Below are positions 33,747-46,136 of a DNA stretch of 64,000 nt, piece by piece (the first letter of the stretch is position 1; each line of letters opens with the position of its first letter). The DNA lies in contig JBCAQO010000005.1 in NCBI GenBank assembly GCA_039111635.1, forward strand, positions 248,001 to 312,000, read 5' to 3'. Source of the DNA: Heterobasidion occidentale. Its lineage: Eukaryota; Basidiomycota; Agaricomycetes; Russulales; Bondarzewiaceae. The position numbers and the translations under genes are program-made. Under the pieces are notes generated by a model, which made no database searches, was not told where the DNA came from, and saw nothing but the letters and a program-made list of their open reading frames with translations.

Positions 33747-35367
33747 AACCGAGACTTAGCGCGATCGAGCGGCGGATTCTTGCATCGATCAGCACCGATC
33801 CTCAAGTATACACGATCCTAGACGACGAACTGGCTGCCCTCGATACAGTGAAGCGAGCGATTCTTACGTGTCGCAATAGGCTGTCCCCCATATCACGTCT
33901 CTCACCTGAGGTTCTCGCACACATATTCTCATTCTCAGTGGAAGACGATCCGACAGGCTGGCCCGACTACCAAGAGCGCCCAGGCGAAAGTCTGGGATGG
34001 ATATGGGTTACGCATGTCTGTAGGCATTGGAGGCAGGTTGCGCTGGATAACTCGCATTTGTGGACGGACATTGTCTTTCAACTCGGGGCCGATTGTACTT
34101 GGGAAATGATTGCGCGCGCGAAGCAAGCGCCTCTGGGAGTAGTCAGCTATCCGATCCATGACGATTCTCAGCAATCGACGCTCCTTGCGGTCATCGAGTC
34201 TCATTTATTCCATACCAAATTTTTCACTGCCTTTCGTGACGAATTCGACCCTCACATTGTGCAGGCTCTTGAATCTACTGCTGCACCAATTCTAGAAGAG
34301 TTGACACTCGTTTCTGGCGTCATAACAAATGTCCCTGAAATATTGTTTGCTAATGATGCTCCACGCCTGCGCAGAGCCGTTTTCGTGAATATACAAGCCC
34401 CTTGGCCCTCCCCAATTCTTCGAAATTTGACGAGCTTACGCCTGAGCAGGTGGGCTTTCCCGTCGGAAACCGAGTTTCTTGATGCACTATCGAACATGCC
34501 TCTACTTGAGGATTTAACGATCAACGATGCTCTCCCTACTTTCTCTTCTACCTCGTCTTCCAACAAAAGGATGCAAGCCATTCCTCTTCCCCGTCTCTCC
34601 AACCTCGAGCTCAATGGCCTTTGGTTGGATGTCATTGGCGTACTTGGAGCGATTCAATTTCCAACGTCGACAAATTTGAGCCTCACGTTTCAATCGAGAG
34701 ATGCTATCAACAAACCTATCGACGGTCTTCTCCCAATCATTCAGAGACATACTGACAAGTAGAGGGATTCCCTCCGAAGGCCATCTTGCTAAAATATCTG
34801 TATCATGGAGAAGGATTAGTGATCTCTACTGAAGGACTAGACTCTCAGTGTCCCCACCGCCAACTCTCCATCTGGTTTTTGTGTCCAACCGCTCTTTCTC
34901 GAAAGGGGTGCAGAATGCAGCCGATCCTACGAAACATCTGCACCCAAGAGCTGCTGATGCTTTCACTCGAATTTGACTCTGAAATTATTTGCAGCTGGGA
35001 TCCGATGAATGTCCTCGAGATTTTTGACGTAGCACCGAACCTGAAGACGATGCAATTAGATTTTTCCTTCTATTTTCTGTCCCAATTCTTCACAGCCCTT
35101 GGTCCCGAGCCCGTCATTGCCAAGGCTGGAGGAAAATTCTTGCACGACGATCATGATACTCTTCGTGTTCCCTTCCCCAGTCTTCATGTTTTATATCTCA
35201 ACTTCATCCTGAGTCAACACAATGTCGGGCCGTCGCTTCCTCCTGAAGAGCTCTTGGTTCGTGCATTGACATACCGCAGCAAGTGCAACCCTCCTCTGAC
35301 TGTACAATCAATCAATGGTGATGGTGATACACCTAACTGGTTCATCCAGCGGAGGCCGAAAAGCTGA
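33747..35367 (+). pseudogene. F-box protein gene, frame disrupted
   Basis: An exon beginning at 33747 after TTGTTGCAG reads RLSAIERRILASI, then LDTVKRAILTCRNRLSPISRL and the F-box SPEVLAHIFSF...WIWVTHVCRHWRQVALDNSHLW, followed by leucine-rich-like repeats. The first frame stops at TAG 34760-34762. Family-like sequence continues in a second frame (RGIPSEGHLAKISVSWRR; FSKGVQNAADPTKHLHP) and then in a third (QELLMLSLEFDSEII...), ending at TGA 35365-35367. No canonical intron links the last two, where one missing C in CACCCAAGAG would restore the frame. F-box proteins recruit substrates to SCF ubiquitin ligases; this family is hugely expanded in Agaricomycetes and often decayed. The first coding exon upstream was not identified. 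Confidence 0.65.
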
Positions 35368-36018
35368 AATCGCCATAGCCAGATGTAGCTGTCCAGTGCC
35401 ACTCCAGTCGTTGATTCCAATGTCCATGTCTCTCCTGCCTCCCCTTGACCGAGAAGATTTCTTTCCACGACATCGACCTTGACTTATGCGCTCCTTCCCA
35501 AAAACCACCAGCCTCAATTATGTTGCTTTTTTGTTCGCCCACTGCTCGAAAGCCCTATTGCCGAGTTCCGTATTCCATACTAAGCACAACTCAGAAAAAT
35601 ATACAGTTCGCCACGAATCAGCAAATTAGCTTAACATACCAGTAACGAGCATTTCTTGGGACAGGATAGAACCTTGATATCCATGTCAGCTCTGAACATA
35701 TCAATTCTTTCCTTAGGATCTAATGCTAACCTCCTCGGTGGTATAGTAATACATATTCAGTCATTTTCCGGTAGCTACATTTGAATCGAAATACGCAATT
35801 ATAGTACGGGTACTTTGGCATCTGACAGCTTCGTAACAATCCGAAACATCCCCTTCAGCTCGTCGTCAGCATGTTGGGGTATGTTGAAGTGAGAATAGCG
35901 AGGGTGTCGACGGCATCAGCACGAGAGCAAGGCAGATGCGTGGTCTCTAAATAACATTGAGAACTACCAAGCGGTTCGTGACTGCCGAGTATGAACAGAA
36001 TTAGTAGGAACAAGAGTG
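35368..36018. other. Intergenic spacer between convergent genes
   Basis: About 650 bases, AT-richer than the coding regions, without a supported gene or repeat. Confidence 0.5.
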
Positions 36019-36707
36019 CTACATGTGCCTCCTAGGGCCATAGATGCGGTGGCGTATGCGAGGCACCACCCTCAAGATACCAGGGATAAACTGAATAAAA
36101 TATAGTAATGGGACGATTGTGTATAAAGCGATGCACAGAGCGATGATCTTGACCACCTTGGACTCCTGCAACCACATATATATCAAGAATTGAACATATA
36201 CGCATAACCACCCTAACAAAAGGGTATATATTACTGCCGGCCAATGTCACGAGAAGTCAGGGACTTTAGAAAGAGGCAGACGAAGAACATGCTCACAGTA
36301 CATCCTCAGAAATTGCTTTATTTGAAGAATTACATCTCTTTGAATAGCTCGCAACACATCTGGAGACTGAGCGAGGTCAGGAATCTGTGCGGGATCGGAA
36401 GCGTGTGCGAGCATGTAAGTGAGAATGAGTGTGGTGACCGTCGCGCCGATGGAAATGAACAAGGCGCCGTAGGTGAACACGAGCAGAGCTTTGAAAGCAG
36501 GTGTCGTAGGATCTAATTCATCTGCTGGGATTGCTTTCAAGAAGACGAGCATCTGGGCTTCCAAGGTAGCGAATAGGGCAGACTAAAGGCATTGGCGGGT
36601 TAGCCGTTACGCATCACGTTCTGACGCTCCCCAACATACTACAGTCGCGGCGCCTTGAAATATTGGTAACAAGGCCTCGCTGGAAGGTTGTCTCGACTCA
36701 TCTGTCA
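36019..36707 (-). CDS. Small multi-pass membrane protein of unknown function
   Basis: Three exons join cleanly on the minus strand: MTDESRQPSSEALLPIFQGAATV (start ATG 36705-36707), then SALFATLEAQMLVFLKAIPA ... FKALLVFTYGALFISIGATVTTLILTYMLAH ... RAIQRDVILQIKQFLRMY, then LIYTLLLGWLCVYVQFLIYMW ... IIALCIALYTIVPLLYFIQFIPG, ending RRHM at 36019. About 180 residues with at least three hydrophobic helices and a basic C-terminus. I do not recognise the family; the layout of a short N-terminus, an early coupled helix pair and a basic tail is that of a small integral membrane protein. The start could lie further upstream in the same frame, because the frame stays open. Confidence 0.6.
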
Positions 36708-37883
36708 TCCAGTAGGTGAGCATACATAGAATAGTATAAGTGATCGTATTGCATACTGTCAGGTTTCTCAGTCGAACTACGGGACATATTCGGCACTGTC
36801 GATTTCGTAGACTGCTAGTTGAGGGAGATGAGGAAGGTGCTGAAATGGACTGAGTCTGAGTCTTATAATTCGAATGGCTGAAAATAGAGCAAGAAATCCG
36901 CAGTGAACACATGCATACAGGGTGCCGTCTGGACATGAGGACGCGGCGATGTCGTGCGAGAATAGTAGCAGGTCAACTGTTTGGAAGCAGATTCAGAACG
37001 ACGAACACAAGTGCACAATGTTGGATATGATTGGCAGCACGCAATGTGAATATCTCCCGTGTCACTGATAAGCGCGCAGATGGGTATACGTGTAGAGCAA
37101 TGCACTCACCTGATTCATCATAGGTTTCATTTAGCTGGGACAACATCATCTTGGAATGTGTAGAAAACTCAGGATTGGATGCGTCCTCAAGTAGGCCACG
37201 AGCGTAGAAGCGACTTGCATGAGATCGCGGTGAAGAAATCCGAGACGTTCCGACATTCACAATCACAAGTAGGGCGTTAGCAGCTTGAATTGACGAAGTT
37301 CACATCATAGGCGAAGTCACGATAGGGAAGAGTCGGAAGACGAAGGCTCGACGAGGCTCTCTAAGCACTGCCCGCCACATGGAGGAGCGAGAGATGAACA
37401 TGGCCCTACATGGCCACGTATAATCAAAAACCCCATGTGCAATACTGCATGATATATGAGCGCTTGGGAGATCTCTGGTATATGCGGCTAGCCTCTTCTC
37501 GCCTCTGAAGTTGACGGCATCTATATGTCCTTGTGAAAATGCGAGGAGCGAGTTTGGGAGTAGGGTCAGCGAGTACAGTGTCCTGCGACTGATAAACAAA
37601 CAGCATCAGCACCAGTGGCTTTTCGGATGTTCATATGCCTTGAGGGTTACGAATTGCATCGTGGAACACGACCAGTGTCAGAGAATCGACAAGGAAATCG
37701 TAAGAGAAGATGAGATGGGCCAGATGGCCAACGAGTCCAACTTCTAAGGCGGGGTTAGGGTTCGAAGCATCTGATTCGCCTCCATGACAAGTTAGACCAG
37801 CGCCTTCTGTCACTTCCTGACGAAACAAGAAATGCTTGACTATGTAAACGTTCGAGCGCTCTTTTTTCTCCTGCACCATCGCC
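36708..37883. other. Intergenic region with membrane-protein-like fragments on the minus strand
   Basis: Fragments at about 37420-37590 (LLPNSLLAF, then NFRGEKR) and 37650-37880 (VGLVGHLAHLIFSYDFLVDSLTLVVFH) resemble the C-terminal helix and preceding helix of DUF6534 proteins, and RGLLEDASNPEFSTHSKMML near 37170 could be its tail. They are in different frames and no start region is visible, so this may be the remnant of another copy. The last part is also the promoter of the MFS gene. Confidence 0.35.
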
Positions 37884-40706
37884 ATGACCGGTTCAGCCTC
37901 GCCAGCAGACGCTCAGAAGAGGGCGGAAAGCGTACAGGAACTTGAGGTGCAGACAGAGGATGTGTACGCCGGAGACGGGCTCGATCCTGTGTATCAGGCC
38001 AAAGCCAGAATTCTGAACGATGCGCTACAGGAAATCGGGATGGGGAGGTATCAAGTGAGCCACTCATTTCCTGCTCAACGCGTTTGTTTCCGTGGGCTTG
38101 CAGTGGATTTGCCTCGAGAAGTCAAACATCACAAGTCGAGCTTCAATGCTTCGTCTAGGTTCCTTGTCAAGAGGCGTTGAGAGTTGACATTGTTATGACG
38201 AGGCCCCATAACTCTGATGTGAACGGTTGAATGTTTGAGGGGCTGTGTGTTGAGCTTTGTGCCCTCATATGAGTATCATCCGAATGAGAACACGTCTCAT
38301 GGTCCTTTGTGCTCTCACTTCATGCTGTTTTGGCCAATATTGACCCAGAATCTACTCGTGTAGTGGTATCTTTTCGTTGTTGCAGGTTTTGGTTGGTTGT
38401 CGTACGTCAATACCTTGTTTGGATTCTTGATCGCGATTTGTTGACAAACCCATCGTAGCGATAATCTCTGGCCAGTAAGTGTATCCATCTCCTAGAATTT
38501 ACTCTGCGGTTTTTTCGAGTTCGTCAGATGCGAATGACCTTCTTTCGACTTCTTGATGCGCATTAAACATTATCACATATCCAACTGAACCGTGCAACAT
38601 CGCTGTCAGCGTACACTACTACCCCTTCCTCCCCTCAAGTCAACATCGAAACCATCCCATTGATACGAACAAGCGATCCCTTCTTTGGCTGACGTTTGTT
38701 CTCAGATTGTAACCGGACTAATCCTGCCGCCCGTCGTGAACGAGTTTGCCTTCAAAGGCCCGTTTTTGAAACTAGGTCAGAACATCGGGCTGCTCGTCGG
38801 TGCCGTATTTTGGGGGGTTGGGTCGGACGTCTGGGGACGCAAGTTCGTTGTCTCGTTTGTTCCTGGAGTTGCTAACTAATATAATTTTGACAGATGGTCG
38901 TTCAATCTGACGCTATTGATCACTGGCATTTTCGCTGTGGCGGCCGGCGGGTCCCCGAACTTCATTGCGCTCTGCTCATTGGCTGCTGTATGGAGCATCG
39001 GCGTGGGCGGGAACTTGCCCGTCGACTCTGCCGTCTTCTTAGGTTGGTAGACAACTCGGATCAAACATAACACTATGACGCTGACAAACTCGTTCGATTC
39101 ACGCAGAGTTTGTACCTGCTTCGCACCAGTACCTCCTCACCGTCTTGTCCATCTGGTGGGCCCTCGGCCAGTTGCTCGGCAGCTTGGTGAGTATTCTCGA
39201 TGCTCCAGGTTCATCTCAGTCCGGAACATCAGAGAACATCCGTGACATCCGACCGACTTCTTCCGACTCGGAAAAACTGACGTGTTCTTCCAGGTTGCCT
39301 GGCCTCTGATCGCAAACTACTCGTGCCCGACAACGGTGAACCCCTCACCATGTCCCCGCGATTCCAACCAAGGGTGGCGGTACTTCCTCTTCACTATGGG
39401 CGGGCTCATGCTCGTCCTGTTCGTGCTCCGTTTCTTCGTGTTCCATTTGTATGAGAGCCCGAAGTATCTGATGGGTCGTGGACGCGATGCAGAGGCCGTC
39501 GAGATCATTCATAGGGTCGCGGAGTATAATCGGAGGAGCAGCGGTTTGACACTGGAAATGCTCAGGAGGGCGGAGGAAAAGGGCACCAACGATGAGAAGA
39601 CAGCAGAAAAGGTGGATGAGGAGGGCAGGGAAAGGGGTACGGATATGGATACATCCAGAGTCGCCGCTGTGAAGAGGAAGTTAAGCGGCTTTGGGCGGTC
39701 GCACGTCTCGGCGTTATTCAGGACGCGGAAACTAGCCCGGTCCACAAGTTTACTCATCGTGCTTTGGGGTGCGCTTCCCCCTCCGTTTATTGCCTCTCTC
39801 ATCGCGCTCAACTCCCATTATAGCTTTGATTGGTCTCGCGTTTCCTCTGTAAGTTTTAATTTCTAGCTGCTGGCGGAGCGGTACTGATTATAGGCTTGAC
39901 TCAGTTATAACAGCTTTGTGACCTACTTGTGCGTACCCTGCTCTCGCAAGGATGATATGGCCTTGCGTCGCGAATCTGACCGTTCCTCGTTGCCATCTAT
40001 TCGCTTCCAGTCTCGCTACCCGTGGCGCCGACTTCGGGGATGGCTCCGTCTACATCACCTATCGTAACGTAAGATCATGCGTCGGCTCTTCTGGCTCGAG
40101 AACTGACCTAAGCTAACCGCTACCTTTTCAGCAAGTCATCCTCAGCGTCATCGGTGTGCCTGGTGCCCTCCTTGCTGGCTGGGCTGTCGAGCTTCCTTAC
40201 CTTGGCCGACGCGGCTCGCTCGCCATATCCACGAGTTCGTCCCTCTAGCCTCCTTCCTCTACCTTGACATCGTTGACCGTTCTGCATGGGAACCCTCTAC
40301 AGTCTTGACCGGCGTCTTCCTCTTTGCGTCCACGACGGCGCGTACATCCAATGCGCTCCTCGGTTGGAACTGCGGCTACAGCTTTACAAGCAACATCATG
40401 TACGGCATACTGTATGCCATTAGCCCAGAGCTGTTTCCGACCAAAAACCGAGGGACGGGTAACGCTATCGTTGCAAGCGCAAATCGTGTATTTGGAATTA
40501 TGGTGCGTACATATAGTGTACATATGTGCACATGTTGTATAGACATTGTCAGCGAACCTTCACTTTCTGTTCAGGCACCTATCATTGCCCTGTACGCCGA
40601 CCTCACCACTTCGGTGCCGATATACATCTCGGGGGCTCTCTTCATTGTCTCTGGTTTCATCGCGCTTTTGCTTCCGTTCGATCCACGCGGCAAGGCATCA
40701 TTGTAA
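37884..40706 (+). CDS. MFS transporter (sugar/metabolite porter type)
   Basis: Start ATG 37884 (MTGSASPADAQKRAES). A hydrophilic N-terminus with DPVYQAKARILNDALQEIGMGRYQ leads into WYLFVVAGFGWLSDNLWP, the first helix of this family. It continues through VGAVFWGVGSDVWGRKWSF (MFS motif A), the GGNLPVDSAVFLEFVP region, a long cytoplasmic central loop with basic and acidic runs, and the second half (VLSVIGVPGALLAGWAVELPYLGRR; GILYAISPELFPTKNRGTGN), ending at TAA 40704-40706. The eukaryotic signature PTKNRGTGNA matches the SV2/SVOP-like and phosphate/sugar porter branch; substrate unknown. First coding exon 37884-38055; the next two introns (about 38056-38363 and 38475-38705) are much longer than elsewhere in the window. 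No frame break. Confidence 0.85.
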
Positions 40707-42091
40707 CCTGCTGTATCGCCTACTCGGCCCATGCGTTTCACGAGCAAGATCACGAGTATTCTTCTTGGTAGGGGTAATGCCCGGTCAGTCTGTATCTATG
40801 CACGTTGCGCCTCTTTCTTGTACGTTTTAGCGTTGCACCAGATGGAACGCGTTTGCGACCTTCGGCAGCGCATGTGCTGGTCGATTGTTCCACGCACTTG
40901 TGGTTACGGCCCGTTTGGCAGTTTTTGGTTAGACCGTGCTCTGGGTTGGAGACGAGGATTCGCGATTGAATTGGAACGAATTTGTATGATCCTTTTCTTC
41001 GTTTTCCTCTAGCATAAACCTTAGTCACTGGCACTTCTTCCATTCTTGATGTATCATCATCTATCGATATCGTCGGCGATGTTGACTTGAAGCCAGTTGA
41101 AGCCTCGACGTTCACCAATTCTGCTCTATGCTGCGATTCTATCTGCCTTCGCCTACCCGAATTTTCACTGGTGTGGCTTGTGGCTTTCAACTCGTCGTCG
41201 TTGTTTGACAGATATCTGTATGCACTCTTGCAAATGCTCCAAGAATGTGGGGTTCGGGGCGATTGATTTGCCACCGGTCCCCGCCGAACGACCCGCCGTT
41301 TCTCATTGGCCTATGGTATGATCAAATTGACCTCGGAAGCCGATCATGTTCCGGTGCCTGGCCAAAAGGCTCGAACGGAATGTTCGTTCACCTAGGTTCA
41401 CCTGCGCTGACTGCATTTCAGAGCGTGTGTTCGATTTGGTTCTAATTTATTCGACTGAAAGTTTCACACAGGACTTATCATGCGTCAATAAATCTCGTCG
41501 GGTGGCCGCGGACAAACCAGTCGAGTCTCGACAGACGAACAAGCCTAGACGCGCGCTATCAAAGATTATCAACCTGTATCGACGGTGGTCGTCCATAAGG
41601 TCCCCGTCTATTCTAATCGAGTCGAGCCGACGGGAAACCGACGGATTCGCTGAGGCTCGTCCTGGCCTGTCCTGGCTCGTCTGCAGTCGGCGATGGAAAT
41701 TTCGAATTTACATCAGTCGAATTACGTTTTTTCTTGGAGGATAGCCCGGAAAGTGAGTACAGATCTTCCGATCATCGTTCCAACGATGTATCCACGGTCA
41801 GATGTCTCGCTTTACGAGGCCTTACCTGGCTTTACGATACTTTACGTCCCCATTATTCTGGTACCTCATCTTCATCGGTGATCTTCTTAAGCCCGCGAAA
41901 TGCATAAGGGCTGCATCTTTTGGCCTTCCCACCTTTCCATGGCTCCTTTATTATTCGGTACGAGTGACCCCCGTTTGTCAATTTCTTTTTCCCCTTCCTT
42001 GTTACCTTGGTAGTGCGTCCGGCGCCTCAACGCTTCTCTCGACGAGGGCAGAGCTGCCTCCTACTGCCCTATAAATCAACTCATACATCGG
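40707..42091. other. Intergenic region
   Basis: About 1.4 kb, with short overlapping open frames on both strands and no recognisable protein. The last 100 bases should hold the promoter of the rhodopsin-domain gene; TATAAATC at 42071 lies only 21 bases before its ATG, too near to be a convincing TATA box. Confidence 0.45.
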
Positions 42092-43519
42092 ATGGTCTCA
42101 CCGCCGACGGTTCCAGTGTTGCGAGGTCAGTTATCAAACCTCTGAAATGAAGTGTCCTTATACTCATTCTCGCCCGGTCTGAATTTAGGAGTCGTAACGA
42201 CATTTCATGCCCTAGCTATCATTTCCACAGTTTTCCGACTCATTTATCGCACACGCGTTCGTCGTCTCGGGTTGGATGATTTGTTTGCGGGGTTCTCCCT
42301 ATGCTTTCTTTTCGTTTGCCTAGTATGTATATGGGTCCGAACAGATGCGCCAGGTGTGTTGTTGTGCTCGTCGATTAATTGACATGGAATTGATCTGTTC
42401 GTCTGATATGCAGGCGTAGGCCCATTGAACCAACCACATCGTGCACGGCTTATTGCATACTGGATGCTCACCTTTGATTTCACGTGTTCTCTCTGGTATG
42501 GTCTTCCAGGCTTGTTTTCTTTGACTTTCACGAGCTCGAACCATGCAGGTCCGCGCGCCTGAGCATCATTTTCTCCATCATGCGCGTCATGCCCCCATGA
42601 TGACCATTCGCCGGGTGACGCAATGGTTCTCCGTTTCATTCGTTTTGATGTGGATGGCCTTGATCATCCAGAAAGCCTTGCACTGCACGTCGGACTTATC
42701 ATGGGAGAAGGAAGCTAAGCCTCAGTGTCACCTCGGACGTGCGATTGGCATTACAGAATTAAGCGGTGAGTCCCGTGAGATATGTGTATTCCAATGAGGC
42801 TGATTTTTCTTGTGGCAGCCGACTTCGTCTCGGATGCAGTCCTTGTCGTTCTTCCTCTCCGTCTCATGTGGAATCTACAGCTTCCAACTCGGCAGCGCCG
42901 CCTTTTGATCACCTTGTTTTCCGCCAGCATGATGATCACCCTCATCAGCATTGTTCACGCCGTATTCGTCATCGGACCCGCCGGTTTCCTTGAAGCCATA
43001 TCAGCCAACATTCAGGTAGTGGCATGTCGTAAATTTGCACATCTAGATTCTTGCCCTCACCTCATTTTGAGCATTCAGATCGCTGTGTCGCTGATGGTGT
43101 GCAACCTCGCCGTCGTTGTCCGCTTCTTCTATCGCCTCTTCGGCTACGATGCATCCGACGATGTTCCAGTCTTCGTCACGTCAGACACGATTCCAGGGAC
43201 GAGCGGAGGTGCAGGACGCAGGGGAGCTCCCATCCGCCTTGGCAACTTGCGCAACGATGCCCGCGTGTCGACACTGCGCTTTTGGAATGACACGAACGTC
43301 GACGACGCTGGTATGACGCAGTCGACACAATCTAAGGCCCATAGCCATCTGGACTCGCCGAGCTATCGTGAGGAGAGACGCGATTTCGAACGGCTAGAGT
43401 TGTCCTTCACACCGACAAAACTTGCTTCGCTCGAGGTGCCCATGGATGGACAACATAAATCCGGTCCCATTACTCGGGCAACATTTCCCGCATCTCTGAC
43501 GGAACCCCAAGCGCAGTAA
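42092..43519 (+). CDS. Rhodopsin-domain (PTH11-like) integral membrane protein
   Basis: ATG 42092 gives MVSPPTVPVLR, joined across an intron to GVVTTFHALAIISTVFRLIYR and RRLGLDDLFAGFSLCFLFVC, the first two helices with the family's RxxxLGLDDLF loop. Further helices: RLIAYWMLTFDFTCSLW, ARLSIIFSIMRV (S-R motif), WFSVSFVLMWMALIIQKALHC, ADFVSDAVLVVLPLRLMWN, LLITLFSASMMITLISIVHA, and IAVSLMVCNLAVVVRFFYRL, so seven in all. The cytoplasmic tail of about 120 residues is Ser/Thr/Asp-rich, ending SLTEPQAQ at TAA 43517-43519. Proteins of this type act as surface sensors in some fungi, but here the role is not known. Introns are short and all junctions keep frame. Confidence 0.8.
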
Positions 43520-43984
43520 CCATCTACACTTCATTTATCGCAAGTTCTCTTCCTCCGTTCTACAGGCATCGTGTCTCATGATTATTGCAGGGTTATTTTA
43601 TGATCTCCACAATATAGGAGCACCATCTAGGCTCGACCATTAACACGGAGCACTCTGCAGGAGAACTGAACCGTCTATGGATTGGCATATCCTCGATCCT
43701 CGAGGCAACACATGTCCAGTCTTTTCAGGTCGCAGCGTGACGAAGGAGATTTCGGCAGCATAGGCAGTATATAGTGCGAAGCTCCGACGAATTTGGTGTA
43801 CCAGTACGTCGTTATTTGGGTTTTTGAGTGCTGCGAGTGTACTGGCTACAAAAATGCCCTCTTATGAGAACAGTCTGTGGAGAGATACTCTGAGACGGAT
43901 TGAAATGGTGATTGTCAACCTCCGAGAGCAGTGATACAAAACGGATGATTTGACATCGCAAGCGCCGAAGACTGTTTGATTTCT
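43520..43984. other. Intergenic spacer between convergent genes
   Basis: About 465 bases carrying the 3' ends of two genes. No feature recognised. Confidence 0.5.
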
Positions 43985-44804
43985 TCAGTCGACCACTTCC
44001 CACTTACTTAAAGCCTCAGAAAGTCTCGCCCATCGCCCCTCATCCGCAGCCAAGATATCTTTCCACTCCTTCGACTCCGTTCCCATCACCAATTTGATCC
44101 AGACCAGATGCGATCCAATGTCGGCATCCGCAAATGAAAGGGTATCACCCATGACGAACGTCTTGCCATTGCCGTTCGCGCTCATCCATCCATGCACCTC
44201 AGTGAACGTCTCCAGCGACGTCTTCCAGATAGCGTCGCGCACCTCACCCTCCGGCGCGAAATCCTCCACCTTCTTCCCAAACCGCGCCTCGCGTGTCCGG
44301 CGGAAATACTCCATGCTGCGTGGCGGCAGCTGCAGCAGCGTCGCCAGCGCCAGAACCGGAAACATTACGTTCTGGATGCGCTGCTCGATCGCGTTCGTGA
44401 ACATCGCCTGAAAAGCCTCGGTGCCGGCTGGGACGAGTGCCGGTAAAGAAGGGTACGTCTTGTCAAGATACTGTGCGATTTTGAAAGAGTCGGAAACGAC
44501 GGCTTTCGTCGAGGGGTCGTAGATTATGGGTAGAGTGTAGTGCGGGCTGCCGCCACGAATCTCGGTGTGTGCGGCACCGATCCTTTTGCAAAGGTCGACG
44601 ATGTCTGGGTATTCGACCCACTCGGTCTTGTAGGGGATGCCCTTGATGTTCAGTGCAAATCTGAAGAGCAATACTGGGTTCAGCGGGTTTCGATGCTGCA
44701 CAAGACAGAAAGACAGACCTCGCTTTCCAAGTGTTAGGCGACCATGCATGACCGGTGACAGTACCAGGGATGTCATAGAGAATGATGACGGGAGAATCGG
44801 ACAT
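43985..44804 (-). CDS. GSTFuA-like glutathione S-transferase, copy 4
   Basis: Two exons from ATG 44802-44804 (MSDSPVIILYDIPGTVTGHA) to TGA 43985-43987. Motifs as in the array genes: AWSPNTWKARFALNIKGIPY, EWVEYPDI, PIIYD, DSFKIAQYLDKTYPS, YFRRTREARFG, FVMGDTLSFADADIGSHLVW and WEVVD. It reads intact at about 250 residues. It is diverged from the three tandem copies and is arranged head to head with copy 5. The TATTTAAG element lies at 44847-44854. Confidence 0.88.
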
Positions 44805-45232
44805 GTCGAAGGGCTATATTTGTCGCATTGCAATCATGTCGGTTTCCTTAAATACCCCGTTATCTTCTTGGCATGGGGGAGTCACTGCGGGATGTTGACT
44901 GTGGACGGAGGTCGACGTTTTCGATAAACATGACTGACGTCGCTTACAGTATCGATCGTGTGGCCAGGGCTGATGCATCAACACCGAGATCACATAGGTG
45001 AGATGGTTATTGCGTGCGGCAAAGGTTCGAAGCTGTATACAGCGCAGGGTATGAAACATCAGGCTGTAATTAAGGAATGGTCAAGTTCGACACAGGACAG
45101 GCGAAAAAAGACGGACTTAAGAGCATATCAGTCCGTGGGCACCTAACCTGAAAATGAGGTTACGTGGGTTGCAGCGACCGGCATCCCAAGCATCGCCGAG
45201 ACCGATTACTGTTGTGCTCACAATTCCACGAC
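44805..45232. promoter_or_regulatory. Bidirectional promoter region between GST copies 4 and 5
   Basis: Only 428 bases separate the two opposing start codons. TATTTAAG serving copy 4 is at 44847-44854. On the copy 5 side no clear TATA box was seen. A shared region would allow joint control of the pair, for instance by xenobiotics; no specific binding site is claimed. Confidence 0.5.
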
Positions 45233-46136
45233 ATGTCAGGCAAAACCATCATCCTGTACGATATCCCTGGAAATGCAGCGAAAGCATGGTCGCCGAATGT
45301 GTGGAAGGCGAGGTAAAGCGCATCGCGTATGCGGATCAAACGCTGCGTGCTCACCTCAGACAGATATGTTCTGAACTATAAAGGACTGCCGTACAAGACG
45401 GAGTGGGTCGAGTATCCTGACATAGCTGATGTCTGCAAACGTGTGGGCGCAGAACCAACAGCTATCAGGCGCGACGGGACTCCATACTACACGGCGCCCA
45501 TACTCTATGACCCGCTAACAGACACGTATGTCAGCGACTCGCTGAACATCGCCCTGCATCTCGAGCGCGTGTACACCGACACACGGAGACTATTCCCTCC
45601 TGGCACGGAAGCGACTATGTCGATGTTCCACGATGCACTGCACGACAAAGTCCTGCGACACATACTCCCGCTCATGATGGCGCGCACACACGCACACCTG
45701 AATCCACGCAGTGCAGTGTACTTCCGTCGCACACGCGAGGCGATGTTCAAGGCGAAACTTGAGGACCTCGCGCCGCAAGACAAGCAGGAACAGATGTGGA
45801 AGAAAGTGCATACTGGTTTGGGGGTGTTCGACGGATACATGAAAGCCAATAGCGAGAGTAGTATCTTCTTCATGGGCGACGGGGCAACATATGCGGACGT
45901 TATTCTGGCTGGGTGGCTATGTTGGGTCAGGAATCTTTGGGGAAAAGACGGGAAGGAGTGGAAGGAGATTGGGAAATGGCATGGCGGTCGATGGGGAAAG
46001 ATCATGACGGAGTTCGAGAAATGGGAGCAAGTGGAAGGCACAGATACTCCTAAGGCAAGGTATGTCAGATCCCCAAATAGTCCCTCCGTACCCCTCGGTA
46101 TCGCGTTCAATATTGACTGTCCAACGCAGGCTCTGA
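45233..46136 (+). CDS. GSTFuA-like glutathione S-transferase, copy 5
   Basis: ATG 45233 (MSGKTIILYDIPGNAAKAWS) then a short intron to RYVLNYKGLPYKTEW. Intact motifs: EWVEYPDIADVCKRVG, TAPILYDPLTD, DSLNIALHLERVY, YFRRTREAMFK, FFMGDGATYADVILAGWLCW, WHGGRWGKIM and a C-terminal KWEQVEG. An intron at about 46061-46129 (AG|GTATGT...CGCAG) would end the protein shortly after with TGA 46134-46136; without it the frame reads to 46186. Catalytic-site residues differ from copies 1-4 (SPNVWKAR), and the residue spectrum in the second domain is the most diverged, so it may use other substrates. Confidence 0.82.
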
